This document shows, piece after piece, positions 47,093-56,291 of a DNA stretch of 64,000 nt (its first letter is position 1; each line of letters begins with the position of its first letter). The position numbers and the translations under genes were made by a program. The stretch is taken from assembly GCF_023283985.1 (NCBI RefSeq), contig NZ_JAKIKU010000015.1:1-64000 (forward strand). The letters are read 5' to 3'. Under the pieces are notes generated by a model, which made no database searches, was not told the DNA's origin, and saw only the letters and a program-made list of their open reading frames with translations. Origin of the DNA: Shewanella electrodiphila (GTDB lineage: Bacteria; Pseudomonadota; Gammaproteobacteria; Enterobacterales; Shewanellaceae).

Positions 47093-48418
47093 TTAATCGA
47101 CTTGCACCCGCACCTTGCCCGTGAGCAGATCTTGCATCAAGGCTTTTTTGAGTGACTGCTGCTTGAGCAATAATTCCTCTTTACTTCTAACTGCCTCTGA
47201 TAAGCTGTTATGTACCTGATTAATTTTATTTTGCTCTTGAATTGGAGGGAGCGGCAACCACAGCTCTTTCAAGGTTTTAGAGCTAATTGACTCCATAACC
47301 CCGCCTTGAGACTCATTTTTAAACTGTAGCTTTACCCAATCAGAATAATTTAACTGCCAGCATACGAGTGTTGAAATGTACTTTGTTTGATCAAAGGTCA
47401 TTGTCCAAACATGCTTTGATGATAGAGCTTTCCCAAGTCCCTTAGGAACAACACAGGAACGACCTACGGTTCCCATGATAGTAATCATCACATCATTTTC
47501 TTTAACTGCATATCTTTTTAGCTGCTCAAACTTCTCATCAGTTACATACCGCTTAAATTTATTTTCAAATCGCTCAATATGCACATTATCTATGCCTAAA
47601 TATGGGTGACCGTTGGGTACTAATTCATGTTTAAGTAAAGCGCTACCAAATGGACCACTTCGCATTGAGTTTTTTGAACTTTGCAATAAGGACTCAAGCT
47701 GAACGCAACCCCAGCTCTTGGGGATTCTGCCGACGGGTGAGTCTTTGAACTCGCTGTGCGGGATGTAACTCGCTCCATCGCCTGTGCCTTGCTTAGTGCC
47801 GACACCACTCTTTTCAGAAGGAAGCAGCAGCTCTTGCATCATGGCGGTTTTAAGGTCTTTAAGCTTATCGATTTGCGCTTGGGTCTTTTCAATCACCTCA
47901 TCCACTGACGTCAAAATCACAGCAATCTTTTGCTGTTCAGGGAGTGGGGGGAGAGGTACTTTTAGGGACACCATATCCCTCTGAAATATATGAGGCACAG
48001 AGCTTCCTGATACCTTTTCTTTAACTAACGTTTGAAAACTATCACCTTGTAAATAGTAATAAATGAATTTAGAAAAAAAATCATCATTAGGACGGACTAA
48101 CATCATTGTACCGTTAATTGTTGCAGGACCAGGCATATTCTCAATGAAGCCTAGCCTGCCAATAGTACCGTCTTTAGATATCACAACATCCATTTCTTTA
48201 AGTTGAATCTCCTGAGATTCGTCATATCGATACTCTGAAATATGGTCACAGTTCCCCCAATCAACCGATAAACCTTTAATATGCGTTCCAGCAATTAAGT
48301 ATGGGCCATTTTCAGTATATTCAGAACTGCTCAGCCCTCTCCAGCCAATTCTTGCTTTAATGTGAGCGTATTCTCCAAGTACCACTTCAACCCAACGTCT
48401 GGGATATAAATTACTCAT
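47093..48418 (-). CDS. hsdS: Type I restriction specificity subunit
   Basis: 441 residues with two target-recognition domains, each followed by a conserved helix: PLPPLPEQQKIAVILTSVDE (about 155-175) and PLPPIQEQNKINQVHNSLSE (near 395). They set the bipartite recognition sequence. It overlaps hsdM by 8 bp. The recognition sequence cannot be read from the protein. Confidence 0.95.
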   Translation of the reverse strand: MSNLYPRRWVEVVLGEYAHIKARIGWRGLSSSEYTENGPYLIAGTHIKGLSVDWGNCDHISEYRYDESQEIQLKEMDVVISKDGTIGRLGFIENMPGPATINGTMMLVRPNDDFFSKFIYYYLQGDSFQTLVKEKVSGSSVPHIFQRDMVSLKVPLPPLPEQQKIAVILTSVDEVIEKTQAQIDKLKDLKTAMMQELLLPSEKSGVGTKQGTGDGASYIPHSEFKDSPVGRIPKSWGCVQLESLLQSSKNSMRSGPFGSALLKHELVPNGHPYLGIDNVHIERFENKFKRYVTDEKFEQLKRYAVKENDVMITIMGTVGRSCVVPKGLGKALSSKHVWTMTFDQTKYISTLVCWQLNYSDWVKLQFKNESQGGVMESISSKTLKELWLPLPPIQEQNKINQVHNSLSEAVRSKEELLLKQQSLKKALMQDLLTGKVRVQVD

Positions 48419-50192
48419 AACCCAGCTCCTTCAGATAGCCTTGCATCACCTGCTCAGCTGTCGCTACTTCTGCATCCAGCTGGTGCAGAGATACTTGGTA
48501 CTTGTCCCACCAGCGCTCTAGTTGACCTATTATAAGAGCCGCCGCAGCCGCACTCTGATCCTGCTCAATACTCTCTACTCGCTCAGGGCTGCTTTCTACA
48601 CTTTTCTCAACGTGAGCGCGGATCTGTTCTTTGGTCTCGATTTCGGCTTTAAATGCGTAATAGCCATCATTGGCTTTATCGAACACAGCCGAGACATCGA
48701 AGCCTTTGAGAATTTCTTCTTGGATGTATTCATCTTCAACTTCACGTACTGGAATGCCGCCGTGCAAAATGGCGCGTACATCGAAGATCTCTGCTGGTGG
48801 CGAGGTGTCGGCGTAACGGCGAATGTTGAGGTTGTAGTCATTCTCGGCAATTTCACTTAGCTCAACCACTTTTGAGTAGCGTGACAGCTCGGTGTAGTTG
48901 TCAAATGTCTCGACTATCTTGGCGATATCTTGTGGGCGCAGTTTGTTTTGATTCTTGCCTTCTTCAAATTCAAGCTCGCTGTTGATGAACAGGACTTTGC
49001 CTTTGCGAGCTGCTGGCTTCTGCTTATTGATGATTAGCAAACACGCTGGAATGCCTGTGCCGTAGAACAAACCTGATGGCAGACCGACAACCGCTTCAAG
49101 TAAGTCATCTTGTAAAATGCCTTGGCGAATGGCTTTCTCACTTGAGCCACGGAATAACACCCCATGTGGCATCACTACACCGACCATACCGTCGTTATTA
49201 GTACTGGCGATCATGTGCTGCACAAAGGCTAAGTCACCCGCATCTTTTGGCGGCGTACCGTAAGGGAAACGACCAAAACCGTCATTGTCGCATTCTTCCT
49301 TACCCCACTTTTTAAGTGAGAAAGGCGGGTTAGCGATAACGCGGTCAAAATGCATTAGCTCACCACCTTGGGTATGCTTAGGCTCACGCAGAGTATCGCC
49401 TTTACGAATATCGGCACTGTGGACGCCATGCAGGAACATGTTCATCTTACAGATTGCCCAGGTATTCAGGTTCATCTCTTGTCCGAATAACGACAAGTTA
49501 GCGGCGTTCTCACCGTGGTTTGCTAGGTAATTACGGGTTTGCACCAGCATACCGCCCGAACCTGAGGTTGGATCGTAAATACGCATACCCGCATGTGGCT
49601 TAAGCAATGCCACCAGCAGCTGCACTACTTCTGATGGGGTATAGAACTCACCGCCCTTTTTACCCGCGCTGTCGGCAAACATCTTAATCAGATATTCGTA
49701 AGCCGTACCCAGCATATCTGGGCGCTCAAAGTCGGCATTGCGTAAACGGTGTTGATTAAAATGCGATAATAGGTCTTGCAGCTTCTTATCTGACAGCTTG
49801 TTTTTAATGTTGAAGTCGATAGTGACTAACACGCCTTCAAGGCTAGAGTTATGTTCTTCAATCGCTTCGGCTGCGGTATTGAGCGCCTCACCAATGTTGT
49901 GCTTTAAATCTTTAAGCGCTGACCAACGGGCAATCGTTGGCATAAAGAAGGTATTGTCGTACTCATCTTCATCTTCCGCTAACGCTTCTGCTTGCGGCTT
50001 TGTCTTACCTTTATCGAGGTAATACTGAATCACTTTTTCACGTTCTTCATCAAAGGCATCAGACAGACGCTTTAAGAACATCATGCCGAAGATGTAGTCT
50101 TTAAATTCAGACGCATCCATATTGCCACGCAAGATATCAGCGGTTTCCCACAGGAAAGATTCAAGCGTTTGAAGCGTGAGTTTGTTAGTCAT
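48411..50192 (-). CDS. hsdM: Type I restriction modification (N6-adenine) methyltransferase
   Basis: 593 residues. N-terminal HsdM domain with KRLSDAFDEE, S-adenosylmethionine motif DPTSGSGGM (207-215), and the catalytic NPPF (288-291). C-terminal coiled part contacts HsdS. First gene of the hsdM-hsdS operon. Confidence 0.97.
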   Translation of the reverse strand: MTNKLTLQTLESFLWETADILRGNMDASEFKDYIFGMMFLKRLSDAFDEEREKVIQYYLDKGKTKPQAEALAEDEDEYDNTFFMPTIARWSALKDLKHNIGEALNTAAEAIEEHNSSLEGVLVTIDFNIKNKLSDKKLQDLLSHFNQHRLRNADFERPDMLGTAYEYLIKMFADSAGKKGGEFYTPSEVVQLLVALLKPHAGMRIYDPTSGSGGMLVQTRNYLANHGENAANLSLFGQEMNLNTWAICKMNMFLHGVHSADIRKGDTLREPKHTQGGELMHFDRVIANPPFSLKKWGKEECDNDGFGRFPYGTPPKDAGDLAFVQHMIASTNNDGMVGVVMPHGVLFRGSSEKAIRQGILQDDLLEAVVGLPSGLFYGTGIPACLLIINKQKPAARKGKVLFINSELEFEEGKNQNKLRPQDIAKIVETFDNYTELSRYSKVVELSEIAENDYNLNIRRYADTSPPAEIFDVRAILHGGIPVREVEDEYIQEEILKGFDVSAVFDKANDGYYAFKAEIETKEQIRAHVEKSVESSPERVESIEQDQSAAAAALIIGQLERWWDKYQVSLHQLDAEVATAEQVMQGYLKELGYE

Positions 50193-50287
50193 TGATGTAC
50201 CTAAAATTAAGGTGTAAACCTGTTTAGAAAGCAGGTGCTATATTGCATTCGATTCTACGATGTAGTTGTTACTGGGGCAATGAGGAT

Positions 50288-50316
50288 AATGGCTGTTAGT
50301 GATTTAACAGCCATTT
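50288..50316. terminator. Hairpin between hsdM and the zinc-finger gene
   Basis: AATGGCTGTTA / TAACAGCCATT with loop GTGATT, followed by TTATTG on the plus strand. It lies just beyond the stop codon of the minus-strand zinc-finger gene. Confidence 0.55.
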
Positions 50317-50324
50317 TATTGATG

Positions 50325-51119
50325 CTATTTACTATTACGGCTCCATGAATCATATTCCATTCCATGGCGACCATATGCCGAGCGACGGTATTTATCTTGT
50401 GGGAGCCCAAAAGGACTGACCTGCTCCTCCAGTGGATTGTTAGCTAAATAAGCTGCTATAACTGGGTCACTACTTTTAATGGCTAATGCTTGCTTAAGGT
50501 TACTAGCATCTTGTTGAGTTAACTTTTGTTCTTTTTTCTTGAGTACTTTTTTTGACTTTTTCCTTTTCACTTTTTGTTTTGGCAAAGCTAAGCGATTTTT
50601 TTTATTCGCTGGATTTTTAGTACATCGGATTGATATATGTGTATTTAAAAATTCTTCAGAAGCAAACTTAATACGGCAATGTGGGCATAGGTACACAACT
50701 GATGTTTTATTTTTATTGATTGGTACAGGCTTTTTTAAAACATAGGTAAACCTATCCACTTTATCTCTATCAATCCCTTGAGATATTGGTTTTGAAGTCT
50801 GTATTTTCTGTGATGGTGTTTTCGACAGTTTTAACTTCTTGTGCAGTATTGCTTGTGGACTTTTAGGACACTTAGACGAAACATGTGCAGCCAGTCGCTT
50901 TTCATCTTTTAATATGACCGCACAAAATGGGCAAGTAGGCTTAAGTGACTGCTCTAGCTTAATCATTTTAGGCTCTGTTGCAGGTGTTGAGTCGCTACTA
51001 ATCTGAGTTAAGACTTGCTTAGAATGTGACTGTCTCACCCTGCAATCACTAGTCAAATGGGCATGATATTCTCGCGAAGGCACTCGTTTTAAACATGAAG
51101 GGCATACTTTAGAAGACAT
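50325..51119 (-). CDS. Island protein with three C2HC zinc fingers
   Basis: 264 residues. Three spaced finger motifs: CPSCLKRVPSREYHAHLTSDC (start near residue 6), CPFCAVILKD...HVSSKC (near 63) and CPHCRIKFAS...HISIRC (near 144). Each has two cysteines, a His about 12 residues on, and a Cys. Very basic linker (KVKRKKSKKVLKKKEQK). It is likely nucleic-acid-binding. It precedes no obvious partner but lies beside the HUH-type Rep, 95 bp apart. A multi-finger C2HC protein is uncommon in bacterial islands. Confidence 0.75.
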   Translation of the reverse strand: MSSKVCPSCLKRVPSREYHAHLTSDCRVRQSHSKQVLTQISSDSTPATEPKMIKLEQSLKPTCPFCAVILKDEKRLAAHVSSKCPKSPQAILHKKLKLSKTPSQKIQTSKPISQGIDRDKVDRFTYVLKKPVPINKNKTSVVYLCPHCRIKFASEEFLNTHISIRCTKNPANKKNRLALPKQKVKRKKSKKVLKKKEQKLTQQDASNLKQALAIKSSDPVIAAYLANNPLEEQVSPFGLPQDKYRRSAYGRHGMEYDSWSRNSK

Positions 51120-51214
51120 TAAACACCTCAGGCTTGATAGAACAATCAGTATAAGCCCAAGTTGCTTAATATTAGCTGAACACCTAAATGACTTTCAATA
51201 TTAAAGAGTTAGCA

Positions 51215-51787
51215 CTATAACCGTTTTAAAGCTTTTATTCGGCTAGTGCCATAATTTTTGGTTTGTAATGGACACTTACTTTTCCCTGTTGCTTTGGCGA
51301 AGTAACTGATTCGATAAATCACCTTCCACCAATTGCTGTGGTTGTCTCGGCTGACGTTATAGTAGCAATTCTTTGGTACGTAGCTGCTTCCTGCCATTTC
51401 GTACCAAACCTCACCAATAATTTCGAGAATTGATTTGGGATAGTTGATAACACGACCATCGAAAAACATCACAAAATGATAATGTTGAGCATCACTGGTT
51501 TCTTGTTCTCTAACCCAGGCATATCCGATACGAACAAAATTATATTTATTCTTTTTAAATCGATATTTTAATCTATCGAGAAACTGAGTTATGCGCTTAT
51601 TATTTTCGTTGTAAGAATCTTGGCGCAGATCAAAGCGTAATACATGAACACGTTTGTAATGGCTAAGCATGTTAAAAAACTGGGTGAGCATACTTTTTGC
51701 CATCGCCGTGTAAATACCAGATGGTTTTGAACTGACTAACCAATCTTGACTATTAAAATGCAGGATTCTGGAGTAGCTGATATACAT
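51215..51787 (-). CDS. HUH-type replication initiator (YagK/YfjJ, inovirus Gp2 family)
   Basis: 190 residues. LRFDLRQ, WVREQET, then HYHFVMFFDG (HUH motif, His102 and His104) and ISYFAK (catalytic Tyr162 and Lys165) give the motif order of an HUH endonuclease; the overall sequence fits the YagK/YfjJ C-terminal (inovirus Gp2) family. Such proteins nick one strand and start rolling-circle replication. Ribosome site GGGAG. A homologue is encoded by the second element at 57354. Replication of the excised island by this protein is inference. Confidence 0.75.
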   Translation of the reverse strand: MYISYSRILHFNSQDWLVSSKPSGIYTAMAKSMLTQFFNMLSHYKRVHVLRFDLRQDSYNENNKRITQFLDRLKYRFKKNKYNFVRIGYAWVREQETSDAQHYHFVMFFDGRVINYPKSILEIIGEVWYEMAGSSYVPKNCYYNVSRDNHSNWWKVIYRISYFAKATGKSKCPLQTKNYGTSRIKALKRL

Positions 51788-51798
51788 AACAACACTCC

Positions 51799-52023
51799 CT
51801 ACTTTGTAATACCTAAAGCGGCAGATATTATGAAATACCCCCTTAGATACTGCGGTGTAAAATAAGCAAACAGCAATTGTTTATGTGTTTGTGACTCATG
51901 TAATTTCAATTTGGAAGGTACATAAACCCCAAAATGTTGTTTTAGTTTGTTTGCCAAATAAAAACACATATAAAACCCATTATTTCTCTTTATTTTCAAA
52001 CTACTAACAGTTAAACAAATCAT
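51799..52023 (-). CDS. Doubtful small open frame upstream of the Rep gene
   Basis: About 74 residues from MICLTVSSLK, rich in aromatic residues. No ribosome site is evident and no family recognised. It may be real (in the same direction as the Rep gene, 12 bp before it) or may be chance coding. Confidence 0.3.
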   Translation of the reverse strand: MICLTVSSLKIKRNNGFYMCFYLANKLKQHFGVYVPSKLKLHESQTHKQLLFAYFTPQYLRGYFIISAALGITK

Positions 52024-52084
52024 GGTATCATTTCCAAAACCTAGGGCGTCTGTCGCCAAACTTACAACCTTAGGTTAGATAGCA

Positions 52085-52108
52085 ATATGGCTCCTTAAGG
52101 AGCCATAT
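52085..52108. repeat. Perfect 24-bp palindrome
   Basis: Each arm is ATATGGCTCCTT and its exact complement follows without a loop. It lies between the small gene downstream of AlpA and the Rep gene, so it could be a terminator, an operator or a cruciform in a replication origin. Confidence 0.7.
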
Positions 52109-52127
52109 CTTTAATTAATTGTTCAAG

Positions 52128-52235
52128 TTAATCATCATTGGCAGCTTCTAGTGGTGCTTTCACACCGATGAATTGCCTTAGCCAATAAAAACCTTTTCTG
52201 GTGGTAATTCGGTCAAGTTTGTATTTTTTGAGCAT
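52128..52235 (-). CDS. Small protein following AlpA
   Basis: 35 residues, basic N terminus (MLKKYKLDRITTRKGF) and the tail LEAANDD. It begins 47 bp after AlpA in the same direction. An AGGTGAGG stands 13 bases upstream, rather far. AlpA also ends in AANDD plus one residue. Small size makes this uncertain. Confidence 0.4.
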   Translation of the reverse strand: MLKKYKLDRITTRKGFYWLRQFIGVKAPLEAANDD

Positions 52236-52281
52236 GATTTTGAAATTACCTCACCTTTTACAATTTCTACATTATTTAAAC

Positions 52282-52491
52282 TCAACAATCATCATTTGCG
52301 GCATCACCTAAAGTGCCATTGATAAATTGCTCATGTAAATCAGCTCGATACCGCACGCATCGTTTGCTATATCGCGTACCTTTTGGATAGCGCCCTTCTG
52401 TTTCTGCTCGCCAAAGCCATGTACGGCCAACACCTAAAGATTCACATACCTGTTTTTGTGTGAGTAATCGCGCTAGAGGTTTAATGTTCAT
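52282..52491 (-). CDS. AlpA-family transcriptional regulator
   Basis: 69 residues; helix-turn-helix LLTQKQVCESLGVGRTWLWR followed by the AlpA wing (EGRYPKGTRYSKRCVRYR). AlpA proteins activate excision or integrase genes in P4-like islands. It lies between the coiled-coil gene and the Rep gene. Confidence 0.85.
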   Translation of the reverse strand: MNIKPLARLLTQKQVCESLGVGRTWLWRAETEGRYPKGTRYSKRCVRYRADLHEQFINGTLGDAANDDC

Positions 52492-52573
52492 TTTATTGAT
52501 TCCTTACTGTTCCGTTTTGTTTCTCCAGAGCACAATAAAATAGGACGCAATAAAATAAAAACAGCTAACGCCG

Positions 52574-53332
52574 TTAGGTGCTTTTTGTGTTTCTTTCAGC
52601 TTTAGGTGGCTTAACTATCCCCTTCTGTTTTAAAACGTATTTAATTGCATTGATGTATGGGCGGTCATCCGTTTCATAATCAGTTTGATAGGTTTTTCTG
52701 AGCCCTCTAGCCAAGTCTGTATAGTATTTTTTAGCAACTGCTGTTTCACCGATAGATGCGATAAGGCTATCGATATGCTCACTTGCTGCAGATCTAAGCA
52801 CTTCAGTATGCTCTGCAATAGCATCTTTACGATTTTGGGTATTGGTTACTTTTTGCTGTTTAGCCTGCGCAACAGCTTTAATGACAGCACCTTGGTTTTG
52901 GCCAAGGTCTTCTGCTTTACCCGCTATGTCTAAGAAACCAAACATAAGGTCTACCAAGATGGACTTATTTATGGGTAATTCTTGTGATGATGGAGTGAAG
53001 GGTGATTTGAAATTGGGGAGTGGTATATCTCTTGAGATAACGCTTTGTTTGATGAATTTTAAATCTTTAAGCACATCAGTCTCAACCTGCGAGTCAATCA
53101 TATGTTGGTTAGCTTCTAGGGCTTCCATTATCAGGTTATCTTTTGATTCACCCTTTTTATTGCAGAGCTGATCAATGACATCTTCATAAGATTTTATTAG
53201 CCATGAAATTTGCAGCAGCTGTTTCGCTTCTATCTGCTCAATACTGTTCTGGATGATCTGTTTTTTGCTTGCTAACCTTTCTTTTCTAACCGCTAAATCT
53301 GCTAGCTCACAACCTTTGTTTTTAAAACTCAT
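52574..53332 (-). CDS. Coiled-coil hypothetical protein of the island
   Basis: 252 residues, no family recognised. Mostly helical: charged coiled coil at 8-60 (ADLAVRKERLASKKQIIQN), another long helix at 150-220. No membrane segment. First gene of the AlpA-Rep segment, 82 bp upstream of AlpA. Comparable proteins stand beside AlpA in other gammaproteobacterial islands but their role is unknown. Confidence 0.7.
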   Translation of the reverse strand: MSFKNKGCELADLAVRKERLASKKQIIQNSIEQIEAKQLLQISWLIKSYEDVIDQLCNKKGESKDNLIMEALEANQHMIDSQVETDVLKDLKFIKQSVISRDIPLPNFKSPFTPSSQELPINKSILVDLMFGFLDIAGKAEDLGQNQGAVIKAVAQAKQQKVTNTQNRKDAIAEHTEVLRSAASEHIDSLIASIGETAVAKKYYTDLARGLRKTYQTDYETDDRPYINAIKYVLKQKGIVKPPKAERNTKST

Positions 53333-53791
53333 TTAAGCAACCGTCTAACCTTCAAAGGGTGCAGACTGTACAACCAGAACACGACAGACACAAACGAGAA
53401 CAAATACATAAAATTCATGAATTTGTGTTTATTTTCAGATATATGACATAGCTCATATATCTCATATATCTCACAATTACCCCCTTCATTCACACTTCCG
53501 CGCTACAAAAATCAGGTATCTCTATAAATTTAAATGATATTGACCATTTATAAGAAGATGTTAATTATTTAGCATAAGCATATTAGAACTGAGTCATTGC
53601 TGGGATTTTATAAGGCTTAATCACAGATATTTATTGGTAGAAATAGTCAAAGTTGTGAACTAAATAACAATCGTATATTTCCATTGTGAGAATATTTGGT
53701 AGGCAATGAGTTTTCAGATCCATTTGCAACTAACCTAAGTGGAATCATCCTTCCATCATTACAATATATGATTAACCAAGGACTATTAAAC
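53333..53791. other. AT-rich control region with short tandem repeats
   Basis: 460 bp without a gene between divergent genes. TCATATATC occurs twice in tandem near 53454-53470 and overlaps ATATCTCA units; ACACAAAC and ATGAATTTGTGTT stand nearby. Possible origin or regulatory region of the island. No promoter could be placed with confidence. Confidence 0.45.
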
Positions 53792-54334
53792 ATGCTGTTT
53801 TATGATATCAAATGCACCGCGTGTGATTATCAAAAATGTAGTGTGGAATTTTGGGGAGTAAAATCATATTTAACTGAAGCTGGTGATAAAATCGATCTCA
53901 AGGGGGTCATAGGTTGGTGTTTTGATTGTAACTCACTATCAATAATTGAAAGCCTTAATGATCGCGAGGCTATTGAAGCTAAGATAGCACTTCATTTAAA
54001 AACTAAGCCCAAAGGATTAAAGCACTTTTTACAGTCCTTGTTATCATCTAATTACAGATATGACTTAGCTAAGATAAATATGCTAGCAAAGCGATTGAAC
54101 ATCATTCAATTACGTAAAGGAAAAGAGCTCTGTTTAAAATGTGGGTGTCAAAATGTGCGTTACTTTACTCAAGATGAAGAGAAAGCAATGGCACAGGATG
54201 CTCAGATGATAACTGAACACCCTAATTGTATAAATAACGGCAAGTTATACTCTAAACGTGGTTTTTATATTAGCGTAGCAATAGCCCCACAATTTTATAA
54301 CCTCAATGGTCAGCAAATTGAAGGTTCTAAATAA
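53792..54334 (+). CDS. Zinc-ribbon-like hypothetical protein
   Basis: 180 residues from MLFYDIKCTACDYQ. The first in-frame start is a TTG at 53696; 53792 is chosen because AAGGA stands nine bases upstream. Cys pairs CTAC (near 8-11), CFDC (near 51-54) and CLKCGC (near 125) suggest two zinc ribbons. No family named. It is convergent with the integrase gene and is the only plus-strand gene in the right part of the island. Confidence 0.65.
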   Translation: MLFYDIKCTACDYQKCSVEFWGVKSYLTEAGDKIDLKGVIGWCFDCNSLSIIESLNDREAIEAKIALHLKTKPKGLKHFLQSLLSSNYRYDLAKINMLAKRLNIIQLRKGKELCLKCGCQNVRYFTQDEEKAMAQDAQMITEHPNCINNGKLYSKRGFYISVAIAPQFYNLNGQQIEGSK

Positions 54335-54358
54335 ATAGGATATTTAAGCATCTTAACC

Positions 54359-55579
54359 TTACTGATGCCTTAAAGACTCTATCTTTTCATGCCATATAAT
54401 CAAAGCTTCACGTTTTTCAGGTAGGTACTGACTTCTGTTGTATATTCCTGCCACACCCTGGATTGCATGACCTAATATTGCTTCAACAATATGAGGCGCA
54501 ATACCTAAATCATTCATACCTGTCGCAACTGTTCGTCTTATATCGTGCAATCTCCACTTGTCGTTGTGATCAAGCTTTTTCCATATAGACCCACCCCATG
54601 CACTGACTGCAGCAGACTCTTTCAACTCACCTAACATGTACTCATTATCACTACTTGCCACCAGCGATTTCAAAAACTCGACCAGTTTAGGCGGAATAGG
54701 ACGTTTTATATCACCTGTTAAGCCCTTTTCGATATCTTTAGCACTCGCTTTGTTATGCTCCGCAGGAACTGTCCAAACAAGATTGTCGAAATCCCATTCA
54801 GTAATTTTAGATAATCGAACCTCTTGAGAGCGGCAGCCAAAGCTAGTCAATAAAATAAGTAAATTACGGTAGTAAGGGAACATCTTTCCATCATCAATCC
54901 ATTTAATTAATTGCTCAAATTCGTCCCAGTCACCATCTGCAATTAACCGCCTAGAGCGCTTAGCTTGTTTTGTCCCGCCAACACTATCCATATCTAATTC
55001 AAAAATATCACGGTGTACATCATAACCTTGCTTTAAGCAGAACTTTAGAGCTTGTTGGACATTCCGAAGAACATACGATGCTGCAACAGGATATTTATGA
55101 GCACGTTCCTCAAAACATGTTAGCCAATGAGATTTTGTTATATCCGCTATAGGTAGTTCACCCACATGGGGCAATATCCATACGGCAAACTGTTGCTCGT
55201 GTTTTTCAGCATTAACCCTCTTTCGACTTGCATACTTCTTTACCCAATGTGATAACGCATCTTTGACTGTAATTGGGTTAAAAGTATTTTCTCTATCCAA
55301 CTTAAATTCATTCCTTGGATCAAGACCATTAGCAACCCAATTCCTACACTTATCACGCTCCAATCTTGCACTTTTTAAGCTCATAGACGGGTAAGCGCCT
55401 AAAGATAACCAGAATTGATTTTTAGCATTAGGTAATCGAAACCTAAACAACCAAGTGATACCGCCAACTTTACTTACTCTGGCACTTAAACCGAGCCCAT
55501 CTGCAAAAGTTAATTGCCCTTCTTGAGGCTTATTCAGATATTTATACAGTTGTCGATCTGTTAGTTTGTTTTCAGCCAT
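54359..55579 (-). CDS. Tyrosine recombinase (island integrase, P4/IntS type)
   Basis: 406 residues from MAENKLTDRQ. An extension to 55636 exists, but it would translate the arm-type repeats, so the internal ATG is chosen. N-terminal DUF4102-like domain (LTFADGLGLSARVS), core-binding domain (about 105-190) and catalytic residues Arg250 (GCRSQEVR), His345 and Arg348 (HDIRRT), His371 (LGHA) and Tyr380 (GIYNRS). It should recombine the fis 3' end repeats; the upstream arm repeats support this. It is the likely driver of the island at 38150-55832. Confidence 0.95.
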   Translation of the reverse strand: MAENKLTDRQLYKYLNKPQEGQLTFADGLGLSARVSKVGGITWLFRFRLPNAKNQFWLSLGAYPSMSLKSARLERDKCRNWVANGLDPRNEFKLDRENTFNPITVKDALSHWVKKYASRKRVNAEKHEQQFAVWILPHVGELPIADITKSHWLTCFEERAHKYPVAASYVLRNVQQALKFCLKQGYDVHRDIFELDMDSVGGTKQAKRSRRLIADGDWDEFEQLIKWIDDGKMFPYYRNLLILLTSFGCRSQEVRLSKITEWDFDNLVWTVPAEHNKASAKDIEKGLTGDIKRPIPPKLVEFLKSLVASSDNEYMLGELKESAAVSAWGGSIWKKLDHNDKWRLHDIRRTVATGMNDLGIAPHIVEAILGHAIQGVAGIYNRSQYLPEKREALIIWHEKIESLRHQ

Positions 55580-55601
55580 TGCAGTCCCCGAACATCGCAA
55601 G

Positions 55602-55628
55602 TTGCTACTCAACTTGCTACTCAATGAA
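55602..55628. other. Arm-type repeat pair upstream of the integrase
   Basis: 27-bp exact copy of 38225-38251, composed of two tandem units of TTGCTACTCAA type, 22 bp upstream of the integrase start. Possible integrase-binding arm site and autoregulatory operator. Confidence 0.65.
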
Positions 55629-55758
55629 GTGAGCATAACCTAAAACAAGCTAAAACCAAAGAGAACAAACATAAAACTTAAATCAATTAAAACATAAAGA
55701 TACAGTACAAATAAGAACAAACAAAAAAACACCAAAAACATAAATTAATTAATACAGA

Positions 55759-55832
55759 ATGAACTAAGAAGTAATTCTTAATTTGTTGTATTAAAACGGG
55801 TTTCTCAGCGATGAGAAACCCGTTTTTGTTAA
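55759..55832. other. attR core: second copy of the fis 3' end
   Basis: 71 of 74 bases identical to 38150-38223, including the last fis codons, the stop and the terminator. The mismatches are C to T, A to G (loop) and G to A (stem). Confidence 0.88.
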
Positions 55833-55856
55833 TATGTACCCCCATATGTACCCCCG
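55833..55856. other. Second, different arm-type repeat pair
   Basis: TATGTACCCCCA then TATGTACCCCCG: two 12-bp units directly after the second att core, at the same distance as the CTTGCTACTCAA pair after the first core. This looks like the left arm of another element using the same core but a different integrase. Confidence 0.55.
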
Positions 55857-56030
55857 TTGTTTTGTAGGCTAAAGCTCATAACCTTCTTTTCATACTCAAT
55901 ACAGTATTTTTAACATAGCCTCTCAACCAGCTAATTAAGTTCATTCCACCTTCGATCCCCGAAAATTTTATTTTCTAATTTCCTTAGATAAAAATACCAG
56001 CTCAATACAAATGGAAATCAGGAAATACCA

Positions 56031-56291
56031 ATGAAACAAGTAGATTTAAGCATCACGGATATTTTTTCAGCAGATAATTTGAAACTTGACAGATTTGTCA
56101 AAGAAAAGGAAAGACTGCTAATAACGAAGGTTAGCAGACCCCAAGCCTTCCAACTGGAAAGAAATGGCGAATTCCCTCTACGTAGACGTATCTCAAACCG
56201 TTCTGTCGCATGGTTATTATCAGAATTACTAGAGTGGGTGAACTCACGCAGCACAGTTATCAGTGAAACAGAAAAAGGAGCATTGCAATGA
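56031..56291 (+). CDS. AlpA-like DNA-binding protein 1
   Basis: 86 residues. Pattern LLITKVSRPQAFQLERNGEFP then RRRISNRSVAWLLSELLEWV is the AlpA fold. AGGAA ribosome site. It overlaps the next gene by 4 bp. A paralogue lies at 56667 and shares the upstream AAAATTTTATTT block, pointing to a duplicated unit. Role likely in controlling excision or replication of the second element. Confidence 0.7.
   Translation: MKQVDLSITDIFSADNLKLDRFVKEKERLLITKVSRPQAFQLERNGEFPLRRRISNRSVAWLLSELLEWVNSRSTVISETEKGALQ

Larger units (their letters stand above)
38150..55832. mobile_element. Integrative island in the 3' end of fis
   Basis: Bounded by 74-bp direct repeats of the fis end, with a tyrosine integrase next to the right end reading away from it, an AlpA-type regulator, an HUH-type Rep protein and a split type I restriction-modification locus. 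This is the standard layout of a satellite-like or P4-like integrative island. No capsid or conjugation genes were seen. Confidence 0.85.

Noticed and set aside
52128..52491. A tmRNA (ssrA) gene or fragment, because two proteins end in AANDD
   Set aside because: The match to the AANDDNYALAA tag ends at once, no NYALAA follows, and no tmRNA tRNA-like domain is near.
55637..55758. A small RNA or gene between the integrase and attR
   Set aside because: Only A-rich direct repeats (ACATAAA, GAACAAAC) are seen, more likely binding sites for host factors or integrase.
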